Below are positions 48,601 through 61,233 of a DNA stretch of 64,000 nucleotides, piece by piece. Below the pieces are notes generated by a model that worked only from the letters and a program-made list of their open reading frames with translations, made no database searches and was not told the DNA's origin. This stretch comes from Sesamum alatum. Its lineage: Eukaryota > Streptophyta > Magnoliopsida > Lamiales > Pedaliaceae. The stretch's first letter is position 1, and each line of letters opens with the position of its first letter. The stretch is from assembly GCA_034509735.1 (NCBI GenBank), contig JACGWO010000005.1, positions 30,100,479 through 30,164,478 of the forward strand. Reading direction: 5' to 3'. The translations under genes and the position numbers were made by a program.

Positions 48601-51600
48601 TGGCACAAACTGGTCTATGTTCCAATCATGGTATAATAGCCTGTATCTGCTAGCAAGGATCCTCCCAGATGCCTATCTTCTTAATTTGCAGAAGGCAAAA
48701 GTCACCTCTGTTATCAATTTAATTACAAAGCGCAATCAATTATGCCAAGAGCCCCATTCTTCGAGCAGAAACTTAAAAGATCTTCTCAGAAAACTCCAAG
48801 ATAAGAGGCCCAAACAGGAAGAATGGGGAGTTAACCTTTCAGCTGATGTTATTGCTAAATATTTCCTTCTTCTGGCAGGGGTGGCACGTAGTAAGTAGTA
48901 TAACCGAGAAATCTATATGTAGTACTGTGTCGCGATTAGTGTAGAAAAGAAAATAGCGACAAGCACAAGAATCAACATATGACAAATCTCATAAGCTTAT
49001 TAAATTTCAGATAGTGCATACAAATGACAGAAACATAGCACGAACTCCTGATCACCTTTATCTTTTATTGTTTCAGGAAGTCATTGAGTTCCCAATACAT
49101 ATATTAGCAATCATCTTTGGAAATTGGAAAAACAAGATACAGAAATCATGCTCAAGAAAGGAAGATTTTTCGATAAGCTCTTATTGTGCCAAAAAAAAAA
49201 AAGAGAGAGAGAATTTAGAGAACTACTAAATTAATACCTTGGAAGGATCTCTAAGCTGTGGTTTCAGACTCATAATCCGAGGGACAATTACTTGAATCAA
49301 GGGCATCTGAGCGACTGCATTGGAGTTTCTGACCGCTGTATAGTGTATCAATTCAGAAATAACTGCAAAAAAGGCAAATAAAAGTAAGGATCATGAATAC
49401 ATTTCCCAGTATAGCTCCCCAGTATGGGGGAGAAAATATGGAAGAAGAAATATGTGCATTATGCCTATACTCTTCTAATAGTTTATGCGGCGACAAACTT
49501 GTGAAGGATCTTCAAGATCATATAACAGAATTTTACTTAGCTCAAGCTATTCTTTCTAGCTGATGAAATCACACGACCTATACATGATAAAACATAGACA
49601 GTGAGGCTATCCAAGTAAAAACTAATACTCATATATTGTGGGAAAAAGGAACCAATTGAACATTCAGGGGGAAAAGAGAAGAAACAAACAGAAAAGGCTG
49701 GTATTTTTATCTACTTTCATCAAACCCCATGAGAAAGGACATGACAGCCACAAACATGAAATTGCAATACATTTAACATAAAACAAGACAAAGAAAGGAT
49801 TAAAATGTTTACAAACCATTAACGGATGCCTCACAGAGTATGTCACTAGTCAAGCTTGAGAGAGCTGTGAGCACTAATGGATGTGAAGCAAGAGCTGAAG
49901 CTGGAATCCTGAAACCAATAGTTAAATAAGTACACAGACCATCTTCACAGGAGTTGAAGAGTGTTGTAAAAATAAAGGACACACACAAAATATGAAACAA
50001 GCATACATGGAAAAGTCCGTCGCGTCTAATTTTCATGTACCACATCCAACAGGAAGCATTTTTCAGGACAGAAGGAAGTAGAGCTGTAGAACCATATTGG
50101 AATGTATTCGAAGAGAACTATGAAAGTGGCACCACATGGTATTAAGCAACTACAATTAGGAGAGCTTTTTGGAGAGAATTGTCAAACAATTAGGACGTTT
50201 TCTTTTGTTTTACGGTAGTCAGTTCATCCCTTCCAGCAGAAACAAATGGATGAGCTCTCACAGATTTTCTAGTAGATCATAGCTTGCATTCTGTACATTC
50301 ACCTCAAAGTATGATGTTTCCCTATTTCAGGCATTTTGGTCCGATCAGAAGAAAAAATTCCTCCAGTAACTAATGGCAATTAAAGTTTGATTGATAGTTG
50401 ATGTCCTAAACACCATTCCTCTGACAACATAGAAATAGAAGACTTTCATATTCTTGAAAACAAGCCAGCTTGCTTAACTCATCAGGTGAAGTGCCAAATC
50501 CGGGGAAAAAAGAAAACAAACCATCTGGTGAAGTGAGATATTCTAAGATAACGGATGATAAATTCGTAAACCTAATTTCTCTATATTTTGAATTTAACAA
50601 TAATAGAAACTGCAAGCAACAAAAGGTCATATATAACATTGGACACTTCTGCTTCCCCAAACAGAGAGGGAAAAAAGGGTCTGCGTTTCAGATCAGAAAT
50701 GCAACGATAGAATTGTTAGAGGATCCATAGTAAAAAGACAATACCTGTGCCTTAGCCGTAGCCAAGAAGCAAAAGCCTCAAGAACCTGCCAAGTTGTAAG
50801 ACCTTAGAAATGCAAACTAGGATGAAATGTCAAACTGTGGCGAAATTTAAAAAAGAAAAAACATCATAAAATAGTAAGAATCAGAAAATTTTCTTTGAAG
50901 ACAAGAAAATATTACACCATTGCAATGGAAGAAGTTAGAAATAGCAGTCAAGTTGAAACGATACCAAACAGAAGCAGTTTTCGAATGCACTCAAGCAAGG
51001 AAATGACAAGTAGAAACACCAATTGCAAATATGATTTATAAGTATCCAAATTTAGAAAATAGGGATTGTCTCTAACAGATTGAGTGCACATTTTTTTAAT
51101 GTCGGCGGAACTGGGTAGGGAAAAGAGTATCACAGAGCCTGTTTCTCTTTCCCTTCTGGGGATACAGGAGAGTTCAGCTAGGACTATAAGTAAGCATTAT
51201 CATATGATTATTGCTCTAATGTATCATTACAAAGAGAAGGGAAACTAACAGGACAACGGCGTACCTCTATGCCTTCAAGACATGAAACCACCAAAACATG
51301 GTGCATGCAAGATTAACATAAGTTTGTAGAACATATATAAAACCATTCTTACATGTTCACCTGGCACTTACAGCCCATTCAAGTAGCAATAAAATAATGC
51401 GTTGACAAATAGGAAAACATATCATAATAGCTTATCTTCGTCCATTTTTTTAGGCATCGAAGAACAGGAAAAGAGTATTTCCACTACATTCATTATCTAA
51501 AATTACTGATGAATCCATCAAAAATATTAATTTTAAGAATTTTACAAGTAACTGAATTAAGAACGGCCTATGAACTTCCATAAACCAACTAAAGAACAGC

Positions 51601-54600
51601 ATATACCTGCTCCGCCAGTTCATTGATGTTCAAGCAAGCAGTTAAGACATTAAGAGCAATCTCCATTCCTGAAGCAAGTTCATTTTCGAAACTACGGCGT
51701 CTATCAGGACGAACTGCTATTTTGTAGTTGAATACTTCCTGATTGCAAGGAAAAGCTGTTGTCACCCATCCTTTTTAAAGCCAGTCATAAGCAATATGAT
51801 AACCGCACCATATATCACCACAAACCCAGTTAAGCAATGATTAACCATAGACTAAAATCTGAAATTGTTCATCCCGGCAACTAGATGATGACACATATAT
51901 CATCACAACAAACAAAATACATCAATGAAAGATTAAAGTTGGAGTAGTATGAAAATTGTCTGTCCACGACTGTGATATTTTGGAACTGTAGACTGTTCCC
52001 TGTCCATTCCTAGAAACACATATGCTTCTTACAGAAGAGATACACACAAAAAGTACATCACAAAGACACCCTCCTCAAGCAAACGCAATGTTTGCAAACT
52101 TTCAGACTGAAATTTTAAGTAAACTAATTTCAGTTAACAATTTAATAACTATATAGTAGGCGAATAATAAGCTTAGGCTGATGGCAATTGCTTTGGACAG
52201 GATAGTTTTGTATTCATCAGATCAGAATGAAAGTCCTAAAAAGCCGAGATCAAAAGATTTTGAAGCTTGTAGCCTTTTTCAGCTGAACTGAACCTGAACA
52301 TTTTTAGTAAAATCTGGAAAAGAGCCTGAAAACTAGTCAAGCTGCACGCATTTGTTCAAACAAGAACCAATATATTTACTTCAAGCACAACCTAATCAGA
52401 ATGAAAGTCCTAAAAAGCCGAGATCAAAAGATTTTGAAGCTTGTAGCCTTTTTCAGCTGAACTGAACCTGAACATTTTTAGTAAAATCTGGAAAAGAGCC
52501 TGAAAACTAGTCACGCTGCACGCATTTGTTCAAACAAGAACCAATATATTTACTTCAAGCACAACCTAAGCAGAGATGCCATGCTCAAGCCAGTTCAAGG
52601 GAAACTTGTGACAAAAAGCCGAGTTGAATGCCTTCGAAAAAAATTCTTTTTCAAAAGTAACAAGCTAGAGCAATAAAAAAATTCAGCAAGAGAATCGCAT
52701 CGATACAAAGTTCCAGGCAGTTGCAGGATTATGGAAGTTATAGCAGCGTGCCACACTTATGTCAACTCATAAAGCAATGCCAAAAGTTTCATCAAGCATC
52801 CCTTCCTGTTAAACCACTGGTGTGTATATGCATGTGTATTCTTTTGATCTGTATACAAGTATATGTTCTCTATTGGTCTATATGCGTCTGTTTTATGTGT
52901 GCGTGTGAGTGCACGTGTGAGAGTGTGTGTGTGTGTGTCAGAGAGAGAACAGAGAGAGAGAGAGAGAGAGAGAGATGAATGTCCAAATATTGGATTTCCA
53001 TGTACCTCAGGCAAAACTCTGAGAAGCTCCAGAAAACTTGGTATATATTCAGGATTTGAATTCATCTCATCTCTTATCCAATTTACAATACCACCATCTC
53101 CCCAGTCTTCTGCTGGTACATGGACAGCCAATGCAGCTACTGCAAGGCTAATCTATATATCCGCAACATTTAGCCTTCTTTCAATTAAGACATGAATATA
53201 TTAATTAAAATATTCTAGCTTTACCTGAGTTCTAACTTTAGGAGGTCCCTTGTGAAATGATTTTAACAAGGTCTGCATAAGAAATAAAGTACCATAAAAT
53301 TTAATGCAAGAGATATAAAGTATTTATCAAAGACATATTTATTCTCATGCAATAGTGCCTGAATTCATAAAACAAAAGCACATAGGTAAACAAAATTATG
53401 GTAGGCTAAATTAAAAGAATTTCCCACAGAAAATACCAAAAAGAACAAGCCTCAAAAACAATAGCTCCCTGTCAAACAATAAAGCCTAAAAGGCAATATC
53501 TTTATCTAAAAACACAAGTATATATAATCTATAAACAGATCCACCCATGCTCATCTCTGAGGAACATATTTCACTTATATACATAGCAAGAACATTAATA
53601 TATGACCCTGGAACCTCTTAATAGAAAACAAAGCAAACTTTCCTTTAAGGATTTCTGTTTTCAATATACTTCCTTAACAGACCTTCTCCTCAAAGATATC
53701 AGACATGATCACTTATAAACTTTGTAGGACTATCTAATGAACAGAAGCTAGAGCAATGTACAGTTACACAAAGCATGAACAAGTAATTCACATGCAAATG
53801 AGAACTCATTCACCTTCGGCCTCCCAAAGGAGGACTTCTTCCTCCAGATGGAAAGAATATTTAAAAGGATTCTAAGTGAACATTCACCAGCATGTCACAT
53901 AACATCATAAGCAAAACAACCACTATCGAGTCCAGTGGCTTTAAATCAAGGACATTTTAAGAAACAGATGTACCATGCATGTAATAACAAAATAAAGACT
54001 GATTGACCACACAAAGAATTGAGCCACAACCAAGCTACAGCGCCCAATAACAGCCTCCACACTTTAAAGAAAGAAGAAAAGTTAACACAGAAGATTTGTG
54101 CATTGATAAGTATATCCCAGATTAGACAAATTATTACTACTTCCTTACATTTAGAGAAACCCGTAATGGACGAAAAGCTTCAGAAGGTAGTTCTTCAAAA
54201 TCACGTTGCACCTGTTTACACCATAAGAAAATGCTTAGAGACTCATCATGGCATAACATCAGTGATATTATAACTGTAATGAAAAGGAGAACATGGAGGC
54301 TTAGTCCCCAAAAAGAAAAATCATCACCTTGCTTCTGAGAGTTTGAGAGCAGAATATCAAAGTTTCTATATTGCTGGCAGTATCATGAAGTAAATTATCT
54401 GCCACCTATCCACAACAAACATGTAATTAGCATGAGAAAATAAAGTAACAATTACCTGCTGAAACAGAAGAGTGGGAGAGAAATGTTTTTCTCAAGGTCC
54501 AGGTCATGTCAGAGGAAAATGCTAAGATAGAGGAGAGGTGATAAGGAAATAGGATCACATTATTTCTCTTCTTTCTTTTTCTTTTTTTTTTTTTTTTTTT

Positions 54601-57600
54601 GGGGGGGGGGGGGCATACAGCGTGAAACCTATGGCCACTCCAGTCATCAAGCATAAGGAATATACTGTAGACCCAACAGAAGCAGGGAAAAGGAAAAATA
54701 AAATGGGGTATGTGAATCTAATGGAGCGAATATGCCCTATGCTGCATCACTTGATTTTCCTGGAAAAGAAGATTAGCCAGAAGTAAACCAACATTAACTT
54801 GGAACCAACAAATGCATGACTCTGTAGCCAAGGGTTAAAGGAAGTCAGTAACTGCAGCCTACTTAATACCAGTTTCTTCAAAATTTATTTAGCAATCAGG
54901 GTCACAATCTAATCAGCATGATGATTGACAAGCAACATTGAAAATAAAAATTCCACAACACCATGTCGAACTTGATAACTTAATCTACCACAGCAAAGCA
55001 AACATACAAATTTAAACATAAATCACAAAAATGACAAAGCTTCTCGTAAATTAAATTGGAAACATATAAAACACCGTGACCACCATACAAGGCTTTAGAA
55101 AATGCTTACAAGTTATAAATAATAATTTAATCTCCACAATAAACAACATTGTACTGGCAAGTAGAGGAAAAGGAGTCACTGAAGGCAGGAAAAGATCACT
55201 GAAAAAAACTAGTTCCTCCACTCACAGGACATCCATAAAGCTAGATCAGTAAATTGTCCCACAGCTTTTAATCCATATAAAATGATAAAAGAACACCCAT
55301 CCAACAAGAAATGGGTAGTAAGAATCATTATCCTTAAAAAATGCACTTTTTCCGGTACCCTTTGGAAAATAATAAGAATATCTTACAGAAATAAAAAACT
55401 AGGAATAAGCATTTGATCCACTCCGTTTTGTTCAACTTTATTTCATTACTGCACTTTTAGTGGATTTAAGAACTGAGAATCAAAATGTTCTAGGATATTC
55501 TCGAAACTTTCCACAAAGGATAAGAACATTAAGCAAAAGGAACCAAACTTCATTCCTGATTATGGTGGTTATGCATTAGTAGCTTTGCAAAAATAAAATA
55601 TAAGTTAATCAGCCAGAAGTAGTAGTTGAGGTGTCAGTGACTCAGTATTTTGATAAAACTAAGATAAATTGACCACCCTGGAGTAGCAGTTATGTTTTTA
55701 GTAGTTTGTGGAAGTAAGGATAAGTTTGTCAGCATATGAAATTCTCTGAGCCAAACTCAGTCAAAAAGAGCCCAGAACTTGAAAAGCAATCTAACCAATG
55801 CAACACTCTTCTCTTTTCTCCAAACTTCTATAGATTTTCCAGTAATAGAGCCTGTATCCAACTTGACACCCGGTTTAAAACTCTCTAAATGAACATAAAG
55901 TTCTTATATAGCAGAGAGCTCAAAACTGTTTTATGGCCTAAATGTAACAGCTTATGCTGTTAAGCAGCAACTTTTAGCCGACGAGCAACGCCTGCCAATT
56001 CTTTGTCCAAAACAATGTAAATCAAGTGGTTTGCTTAGAAATAGCGAGCATGGAAATTGGTGCATATTATCTGACATAAGCAAATTTCACTTAAGCGATA
56101 TGTTACCAAGGGCTATTGACATTTCAGCACAAGGTCAAATAGATGCAAATCCTCCCAGGCATAGATTTCTATAACAAATAGCTTTCTCTGAAAGAGTGAC
56201 ACTAAGGATTTTTAAGCAATCAGCTCAACCAGTTGTTGCTCTGCTTTCCACCTTTTGTGTCCTAATGCTTGCAATAAGCATCCAACAATGTTTTAATACT
56301 GTCAGTGATCTATGCGAGCAGAAGGCTTGTCACTGATTAAAATTCACATCTACGATATAAACGCTACTTGAGAAAACCCACACTAGTAACTAACAATTGG
56401 GAAGTTGATTAACTGCACAGACCCCTGATCAAATAAAGCAATTTTTAAGTAATATCAAAATACAAGTTTCTCATGTAATTGGGACACATAAATCAACTTC
56501 ATTATATTTAACCAAAAAAAGAAAAAAAAGTAGTTTACATAATTTATCATGCATCCTGCTCTCTGTCAAAATAGACTAATCAAATAGAAGAATCATATTA
56601 TACCGTATATCAAGAGCCCTTGCAGTCAGGGTGTAATGATGTCTCAAGACAACTCATAAGAAGTCAAAATGTCACATAACATGCTGCCGAATTTGCAATA
56701 GAATGCTCAATGAAAAGATCAACACATTTTTACCGGAAGAGTAGATCAATGTGCTGCACTAAGTCTCAGAAAAAGGAACCCTAAAAGAGCTCCACAAAAA
56801 CTCAAATTTTACAAATTAAGCTCCACTAAGCTATAAAAGTTTCTAGTCTGGTAACTCTTAGCTCACTAAACAATCCCAGAGTCTGAAAACCCTATTGCCA
56901 AAAGGTAGAAGTGGCAAAAGCAGGTATTCGTCCTGCCCTTTTCTCTAAATGCCACATTCATCTTCCACATTGGAAGGAAGAAAGATACAGAATACACTTA
57001 CCGAAGCGCACCCTGAACACATATTGCACATTCACTTAAGGACCATCCCAAAAGTAGCCATTGCATGTAATTCACATGGAATATCATGACAAATCACATA
57101 CGCCGCAAATAGGCGGACCAAATCATATGTCAAAAGTATCTCTCTAAACTTAGAGTACATCAGAACGCCATTCATGTTGAAAATGAGAAAAAGTAAAGCT
57201 CCATCCTGAAGTAGCTAATAGTACCAACTAGTTACAAACCACTGACCAATTTCAAATCCCCAGAAGCTATTTCTTCACCCATTAAAATTTTCCCAATAAA
57301 AAAGGAGCAGAGCCAATTCAAAATCCACCTTTCCAATAAAACGCAACTGAATCCCAATCCGACTCCCATATCAATTAAACAGGAATAAAAAAAAAAACAA
57401 TAAACCCTACTCCATTCTCATCCAACTCAAAACACAAACTGAACCATCTCAAACGACACTCCAAGCCCTCATTACAAGTAACCAACACGAAACCCACTAA
57501 AATCCGAGAAACAATGCGCAACAAAAAAAAAAAAAAAAAAAAAAAAAAACAGCAATCCCGGATTGGAACAACGAAATCACCTGCCAAGCGTCAATCGTCC

Positions 57601-57703
57601 GCTGGAAATCTTGAAGCCAGCGATCGGCTTGCATCCGTACGGCGTCGTCCGGGTGGTGGTACAGCGCGTTTAGGGCTTCTTTCACAGTGTTCTGCAGCTC
57701 CAT
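37859..57703 (-). CDS. MOS14: MOS14/transportin-3-type importin-beta, SR-protein import receptor, 27 exons
   Basis: Minus-strand exons in order: 57703-57581, 54405-54328, 54211-54149, 53272-53225, 53152-53006, 51738-51607, 50785-50745, 49908-49817, 49362-49238, 47638-47563, 47324-47204, 47129-47030, 46301-46220, 44515-44433, 43558-43439, 43185-43134, 42997-42842, 41794-41671, 41592-41511, 41436-41348, 41256-41182, 41094-41040, 40128-40009, 39915-39823, 39751-39606, 38420-38243, 38137-37859. Together 2880 nt, 959 aa; all phases agree and all borders are GT/AG. The N-terminus MELQNTVKEALNALYHH and C-terminus ALRPLELNMAPVS are those of plant MOS14 (Arabidopsis At5g62600, similar length). Layout: importin-beta N-terminal region (about 1-95), exportin-1-like helices (about 100-245), then HEAT repeats to the end. 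DMRTMESLCRACKNAVR (674-690) matches the position of the Arg-rich helix that binds RS domains in human TNPO3. Known family role: Ran-dependent import of SR splicing factors, and in Arabidopsis correct splicing of resistance genes. Nothing suggests a pseudogene. Confidence 0.95.
38423..39605 (-). other. Intron 25 of MOS14-like gene, with dinucleotide repeats next to the donor
   Basis: In transcript sense the donor reads CACAG|GTTCAATCTCTCTC and runs at once into a (CT)n tract (39566-39599), then CTGTGACC and a (GT)n tract (39545-39560). Near 38596-38625 there is a G-rich stretch. The open frames here (38579-39143, 39368-39646) are not protein-like. Confidence 0.75.
42325..42808. mobile_element. 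MITE, family B copy inside intron 17 of the MOS14-like gene (484 bp)
   Basis: Left GAGATATTACACCGCCCTCC and right GGTGCAATTATCCC are inverted repeats. Internal motifs are the family-B series (GATGTTTGTTTCTGTCTAACA, ACTTATAAGGGTGAAGATATA, CTCACATGCATTAGC, TTTTGACTAACGGAG, TTACACCAAACCTCAGGGGA). It lies only about 33 nt beyond the donor of exon 17 (exon boundary at 42842) on the intron side. No clean target duplication was found. Confidence 0.75.
47639..49237 (-). other. Intron 9 of MOS14-like gene, with an unexplained less AT-rich patch
   Basis: About 48520-48900 is less AT-rich than the rest of the intron and holds a 93-codon plus-strand frame (48617-48898), preceded by another open stretch in a different frame. 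I recognise no domain. It could be a decayed gene fragment captured by a repeat, or chance. Confidence 0.35.
52221..52568. repeat. Near-perfect 174-bp tandem duplication in intron 5
   Basis: The unit starting ATCAGAATGAAAGTCC at 52221 repeats at 52395. By eye the only difference is CTAGTCAAGC versus CTAGTCACGC. The period is 174 bp. Such low divergence implies a very recent event, or an assembly duplication. It sits in intron 5 of the MOS14-like gene. Confidence 0.92.
52920..52975. repeat. (TG)n and (AG)n compound microsatellite beside exon 5
   Basis: GAGTGTGTGTGTGTGTGTC is followed by GAGAGAGAACAGAGAGAGAG and more AG units. It ends about 30 nt from the donor of exon 5 (exon boundary at 53006), so the transcript carries (CU)n then (CA)n just downstream of the splice site. 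Confidence 0.9.
54406..57580 (-). other. Intron 1 of MOS14-like gene (3.2 kb)
   Basis: The largest intron of the gene. It has no recognisable gene or complete transposon. It holds a T19-G13 junction (54582-54613) and, about 31 nt inside the donor, an A27 run on the plus strand (57523-57549), which gives a U27 tract in the transcript. Confidence 0.7.
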
Positions 57704-57862
57704 CTTCTGTTTCTTGTCGCAACTCTTCCCAAACCGATTGATTGGGCGATTGTATGTAGACAGAGACACAGCAAACTGTATATTTGTATGTGAATAGTCA
57801 CTGATTTTATGCAAGTCAAGTTTTAAATTTGTATGTCTATCTGCAACTCTCTGTTTGTAGAA

Positions 57863-57928
<66 letters not shown>

Positions 57929-58100
57929 GTAATTGTATGTAAATATTTGTCTGTCTAAGGTAAATTTCAAAAAATTTCCCTTTCTTTCTTTTTCTTTTTT
58001 TGTTTTCTTTTAGGAGTTGGGGGGTGGGGGGTGGGGGGGGGGTGTTGTGGAGTCTTTGGCTCTTGGAGCTCTTAAGCATCACTCATGAGTTAAAAGGTTG
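57704..58100 (-). promoter_or_regulatory. 5' UTR and promoter region of the MOS14-like gene
   Basis: Upstream of the ATG at 57703. Contains a (CT)n tract with short interruptions (57862-57912), an (AT)n run (57913-57928) that could contain the TATA element, and a G-run cluster at 58019-58042. The transcription start is not determined. Confidence 0.45.
58019..58042 (+). other. Potential G-quadruplex upstream of the MOS14-like gene
   Basis: Runs of 6, 6 and 10 G separated by single T on the plus strand (the template strand for the minus-strand gene). The last run can split, which gives four G-tracts with one-base loops, a strong quadruplex pattern. It lies about 320 bp upstream of the start codon. 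Confidence 0.7.
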
Positions 58101-59369
58101 AAAATTTGAAATTATATACATTTATTTTGATATTATATGATTATTTTTATATCATATTTAAAAGAAAAAAGTTATTACAATTTGATGGTATATTTCATGT
58201 AAGAATATATACTATGTAATTAAAGAAAATGATTTTTTTTTTATGTTCGTTATGTTATTAATATGTTTAAGTACAATGGATGATTGCGGAGGTTAAGGTA
58301 GTAAGTCATAAGCATCGTTGAGCCAACAATGTAAAAGTTTAAACCAGTATTTTTGTTAACGTTAACACTTGTATGAGATGAATTTTGCATCAATTTAATG
58401 ATTTTTATATAATTTATTGGAAATATTAAAAACTAATCAATTATTTAAAAGAATAATATAAAATTATATATATTTAACCTACTTTATTCCTAGAGAAAAA
58501 CAATAAATATACTAAAAAAAATGATTGGATTGCAATAGAGACATTTTATCTATATTTTACACATTCCTTATTAGCTTATATTGATAGTCAAATTTATTCA
58601 CTTAATAGATTTCAAGCAATACTTGTATTCAATATAATAAATATATAGGACATATAAATAGAGGTAATATTGGTCCCATGGTCATTTCAACTTTGTTCTG
58701 CACTTTACAAAATTTTATTTTTTGCCCCAATTATCGTTTTTGTACTGGGACTCTAAAAGTCTATCAATTTTGATATTTTTTTCATTATGTTGTTAGAAAT
58801 TAATGGCACAGCCCACGTGAATCTCGTGTGGTCATGGGTAGCTAGTTTGGGAGGAAAAATTAGCAATAAAAATGAGTAAATGAACCATTATTAAGGCTTT
58901 TAAAACTCTAAATCCTCTACAAGTCCTTTCCAAAAATTCTCAACATCCATCGAAATTTTCTATGTAAAACACTTGAAACGTGGAGATTTTGAAATAATTA
59001 TATTGCCCAAAATTCATTGATTGTTGTGAAAATATCGCTTCGGTCAAAGTAATTTGACGACCTCCCAAAACCTAATTATGATACATTCCTTTTTTTCCTC
59101 GTTTAGAAAAAAGTAACTAATCCATGGTTGATTAGTGTTATTTTAGACATTTTACTCCAGTAATGTTCTATTGTTTTGTGGTTTGTGTTGCAAGCTTTTG
59201 AAGTTAAACAGAGCATGAGAGAGTTGAGAAATTGAGGGAAAAAAACCCATTCTTAAAAACGCAAAAAATCAACGACGTTCCTTTTTCCTTTTTTATTCTT
59301 GTTGCACGTGGGGATCATGTGTTCGTCTTACTCCCAAATGAGTAGCTAATGTCCACATGAGAATCATTT
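58101..59369. other. Intergenic, no gene recognised
   Basis: AT-rich spacer. About 58665-58790 resembles a degraded family-D-type repeat (TTGGTCCCATGGTCATTTC, TTTGCCCC, ACTGGGACTC). Nothing else is identifiable. Confidence 0.45.
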
Positions 59370-59592
59370 GGGATGTATTTGACTTGATGGATTTTGGTAT
59401 GAGGAAATGATTTGAAGAAATAATTTTCAAACGACTCAATTTGAAAAGATTTCAAAAATTCGTCAATATTCAACAAAACATAGTTCAAAAGTAAAATTGG
59501 AGGATTTTAGATCCTCTAATTTAGAATTATTCAAATAAATTTAAAAGATTTTTTATTGAGTATAAGTTCAAATCTTTCAATTAAATACAACC
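59370..59592. mobile_element. Small inverted-repeat element, family E, intact-looking copy (223 bp)
   Basis: The left GGGATGTATTTGACTTGA is mirrored by the right end, whose complement reads GGTTGTATTTAATTGAA. The halves pair further in (GATGGATTTTGG, AAAGATTT, GATTTTAGATCC). TTT/TTTT flanks both sides, so a short target duplication is possible but not provable in T-rich DNA. Confidence 0.6.
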
Positions 59593-59838
59593 TTTTATTT
59601 TTTTTGCCATTAGTTTCCAATGATAAAATGAAAAAAGGCAAATTTTCTACAATTTTTGGGCCAGCATGCTTCATTTAATAAAATTTGAGACCAAAAAAAA
59701 TATGCCGTAAAGTGATGGGCCAAGGTTGACATGGCCCAATCTTGTTAGATCACGTTGCAGTTTTGCCTATAAATATATAGACATTTAATTGGGCATACTA
59801 GATTGACTATAAAAATGTTAAAAGTTCTTATATAGGAG

Positions 59839-59953
59839 TCTGGGGTGGCAGATGAGTCGAGCCGACTCGTGAGTTAGCTCAATTTTGAGCTCGAGTTGGA
59901 CCAGTTCGAACTCATAGTACTCTGTTCATAAGTTCGCGAGTCGGTTAACAGTT

Positions 59954-59985
<32 letters not shown>

Positions 59986-60762
59986 TTTATTTTTTATTTT
60001 TAAGATTTTTACATATATATTTAACTCATATTCAATACTATACCGACATTATTATTCAAAATTAACCATATATTATAATTATTAATCAATATCATATATT
60101 ATAATTTTAGATAATAATAAATTATGGTACTTTAATTTATATATAATCTCTATACAAAAATTAGCTTAATCAACAATTTAGTAAGTTATAATATTCTTTT
60201 GTTGTAAATAATTATTTAATATTACGCATATAAATTGTATGTTATATTCTATATTCATTTGTAATCTCTTAAACTTTTTTAAATTTACAAGTTCTAACAA
60301 TTATCTTATAATTCTTTTATATTTATTTGTGTGCATATATTTATACCAAGAGACATGGTGTGCAGTCTAATAATCTATTTTATTACTTATGAGCTTGTAT
60401 CAAAATTTAGTGATTCTAAAGATAACAATAATAATAATGATGGTTGAACAATGTTAATTATTTTTATTTGTTATTTATATATAATGGGATCGGTCACTAT
60501 TTGGTATTTTAGTTTTAAAAATTCGTCTTTTTATTTTTGCATAGTTGAATGATAAAAAATTTAAATTATTATTAATTTAAATTTTTTTATATAATGAGAT
60601 CAACCACTTTAAAAAACAACTTATGTTTAATAATTAACATATATTTAATATTTTTTATAATTAATGTAATAATATTTAAAATAACAATAGTAAATTGCTG
60701 AAAAATTGACCTTCGACTCAAGCTCGAATCGTAAGAGCGTCGGGCTCGACTCGTTACACCCC
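59839..60762. mobile_element. hAT-type foldback element (924 bp)
   Basis: Left TCTGGGGTGGCAGATGAGTC followed by GAGCCGACTCG mirrors the right end, whose complement reads GGGGTGTAACGAGTCGAGCC. Flanks TATAGGAG (59831-59838) and TATAAGAG (60763-60770) match at 7 of 8, the 8-bp duplication expected for hAT transposition. The interior is AT-rich (including an (AT)n run at about 59955-59978) and has no transposase frame. Confidence 0.78.
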
Positions 60763-60770
60763 TATAAGAG

Positions 60771-61224
60771 CCACATATTATTATTTGAAAGATCAAAATG
60801 CCACTAGCATTTGAAATAACCTTACAGTCTAAAGATCCACACCTTTTATATGAGTTGGATTGATCCATGATGTCTTCTTTGTACGATTTAACCCAATCTT
60901 ATTATAAAAGTTCATTTCACATCATACTGATGTGATTGGTCTCACATAGATCATACTATGAATACACCAATTTTTAATTGTCTGGTGTGTTATACTATTT
61001 TGCATTAATCACACGTTTATCACCGAATTGATCTATTTTACTTAAATATCGATGAGTTGTAATTGGATTTTGTCCGGTGTTCTTCTAATATTGATTTTGT
61101 GAGTCAAGTTCTAAGAATTGTTACAACGACCTTAGACTAGATAGTCAATCTTCTAATTTTATGAAAATGAATTAGATCAACGAAGGTTATTCTGAACTCA
61201 AACCAAGTTTGTATTCTAAATTAT
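60771..61224. other. Intergenic, no gene recognised
   Basis: Moderately AT-rich spacer between two inverted-repeat elements. Phrases such as GATTGATCCATGATGTC and CACATCATACTGATGTGATTGG give weak local palindromes only. Confidence 0.45.
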
Positions 61225-61233
61225 AAATTTTTC

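Noticed and set aside
52863..53195. Repeat-rich protein frame at 52863-53195
   Set aside because: It arises from the (TG)n/(AG)n microsatellite and the antisense of exon 5.
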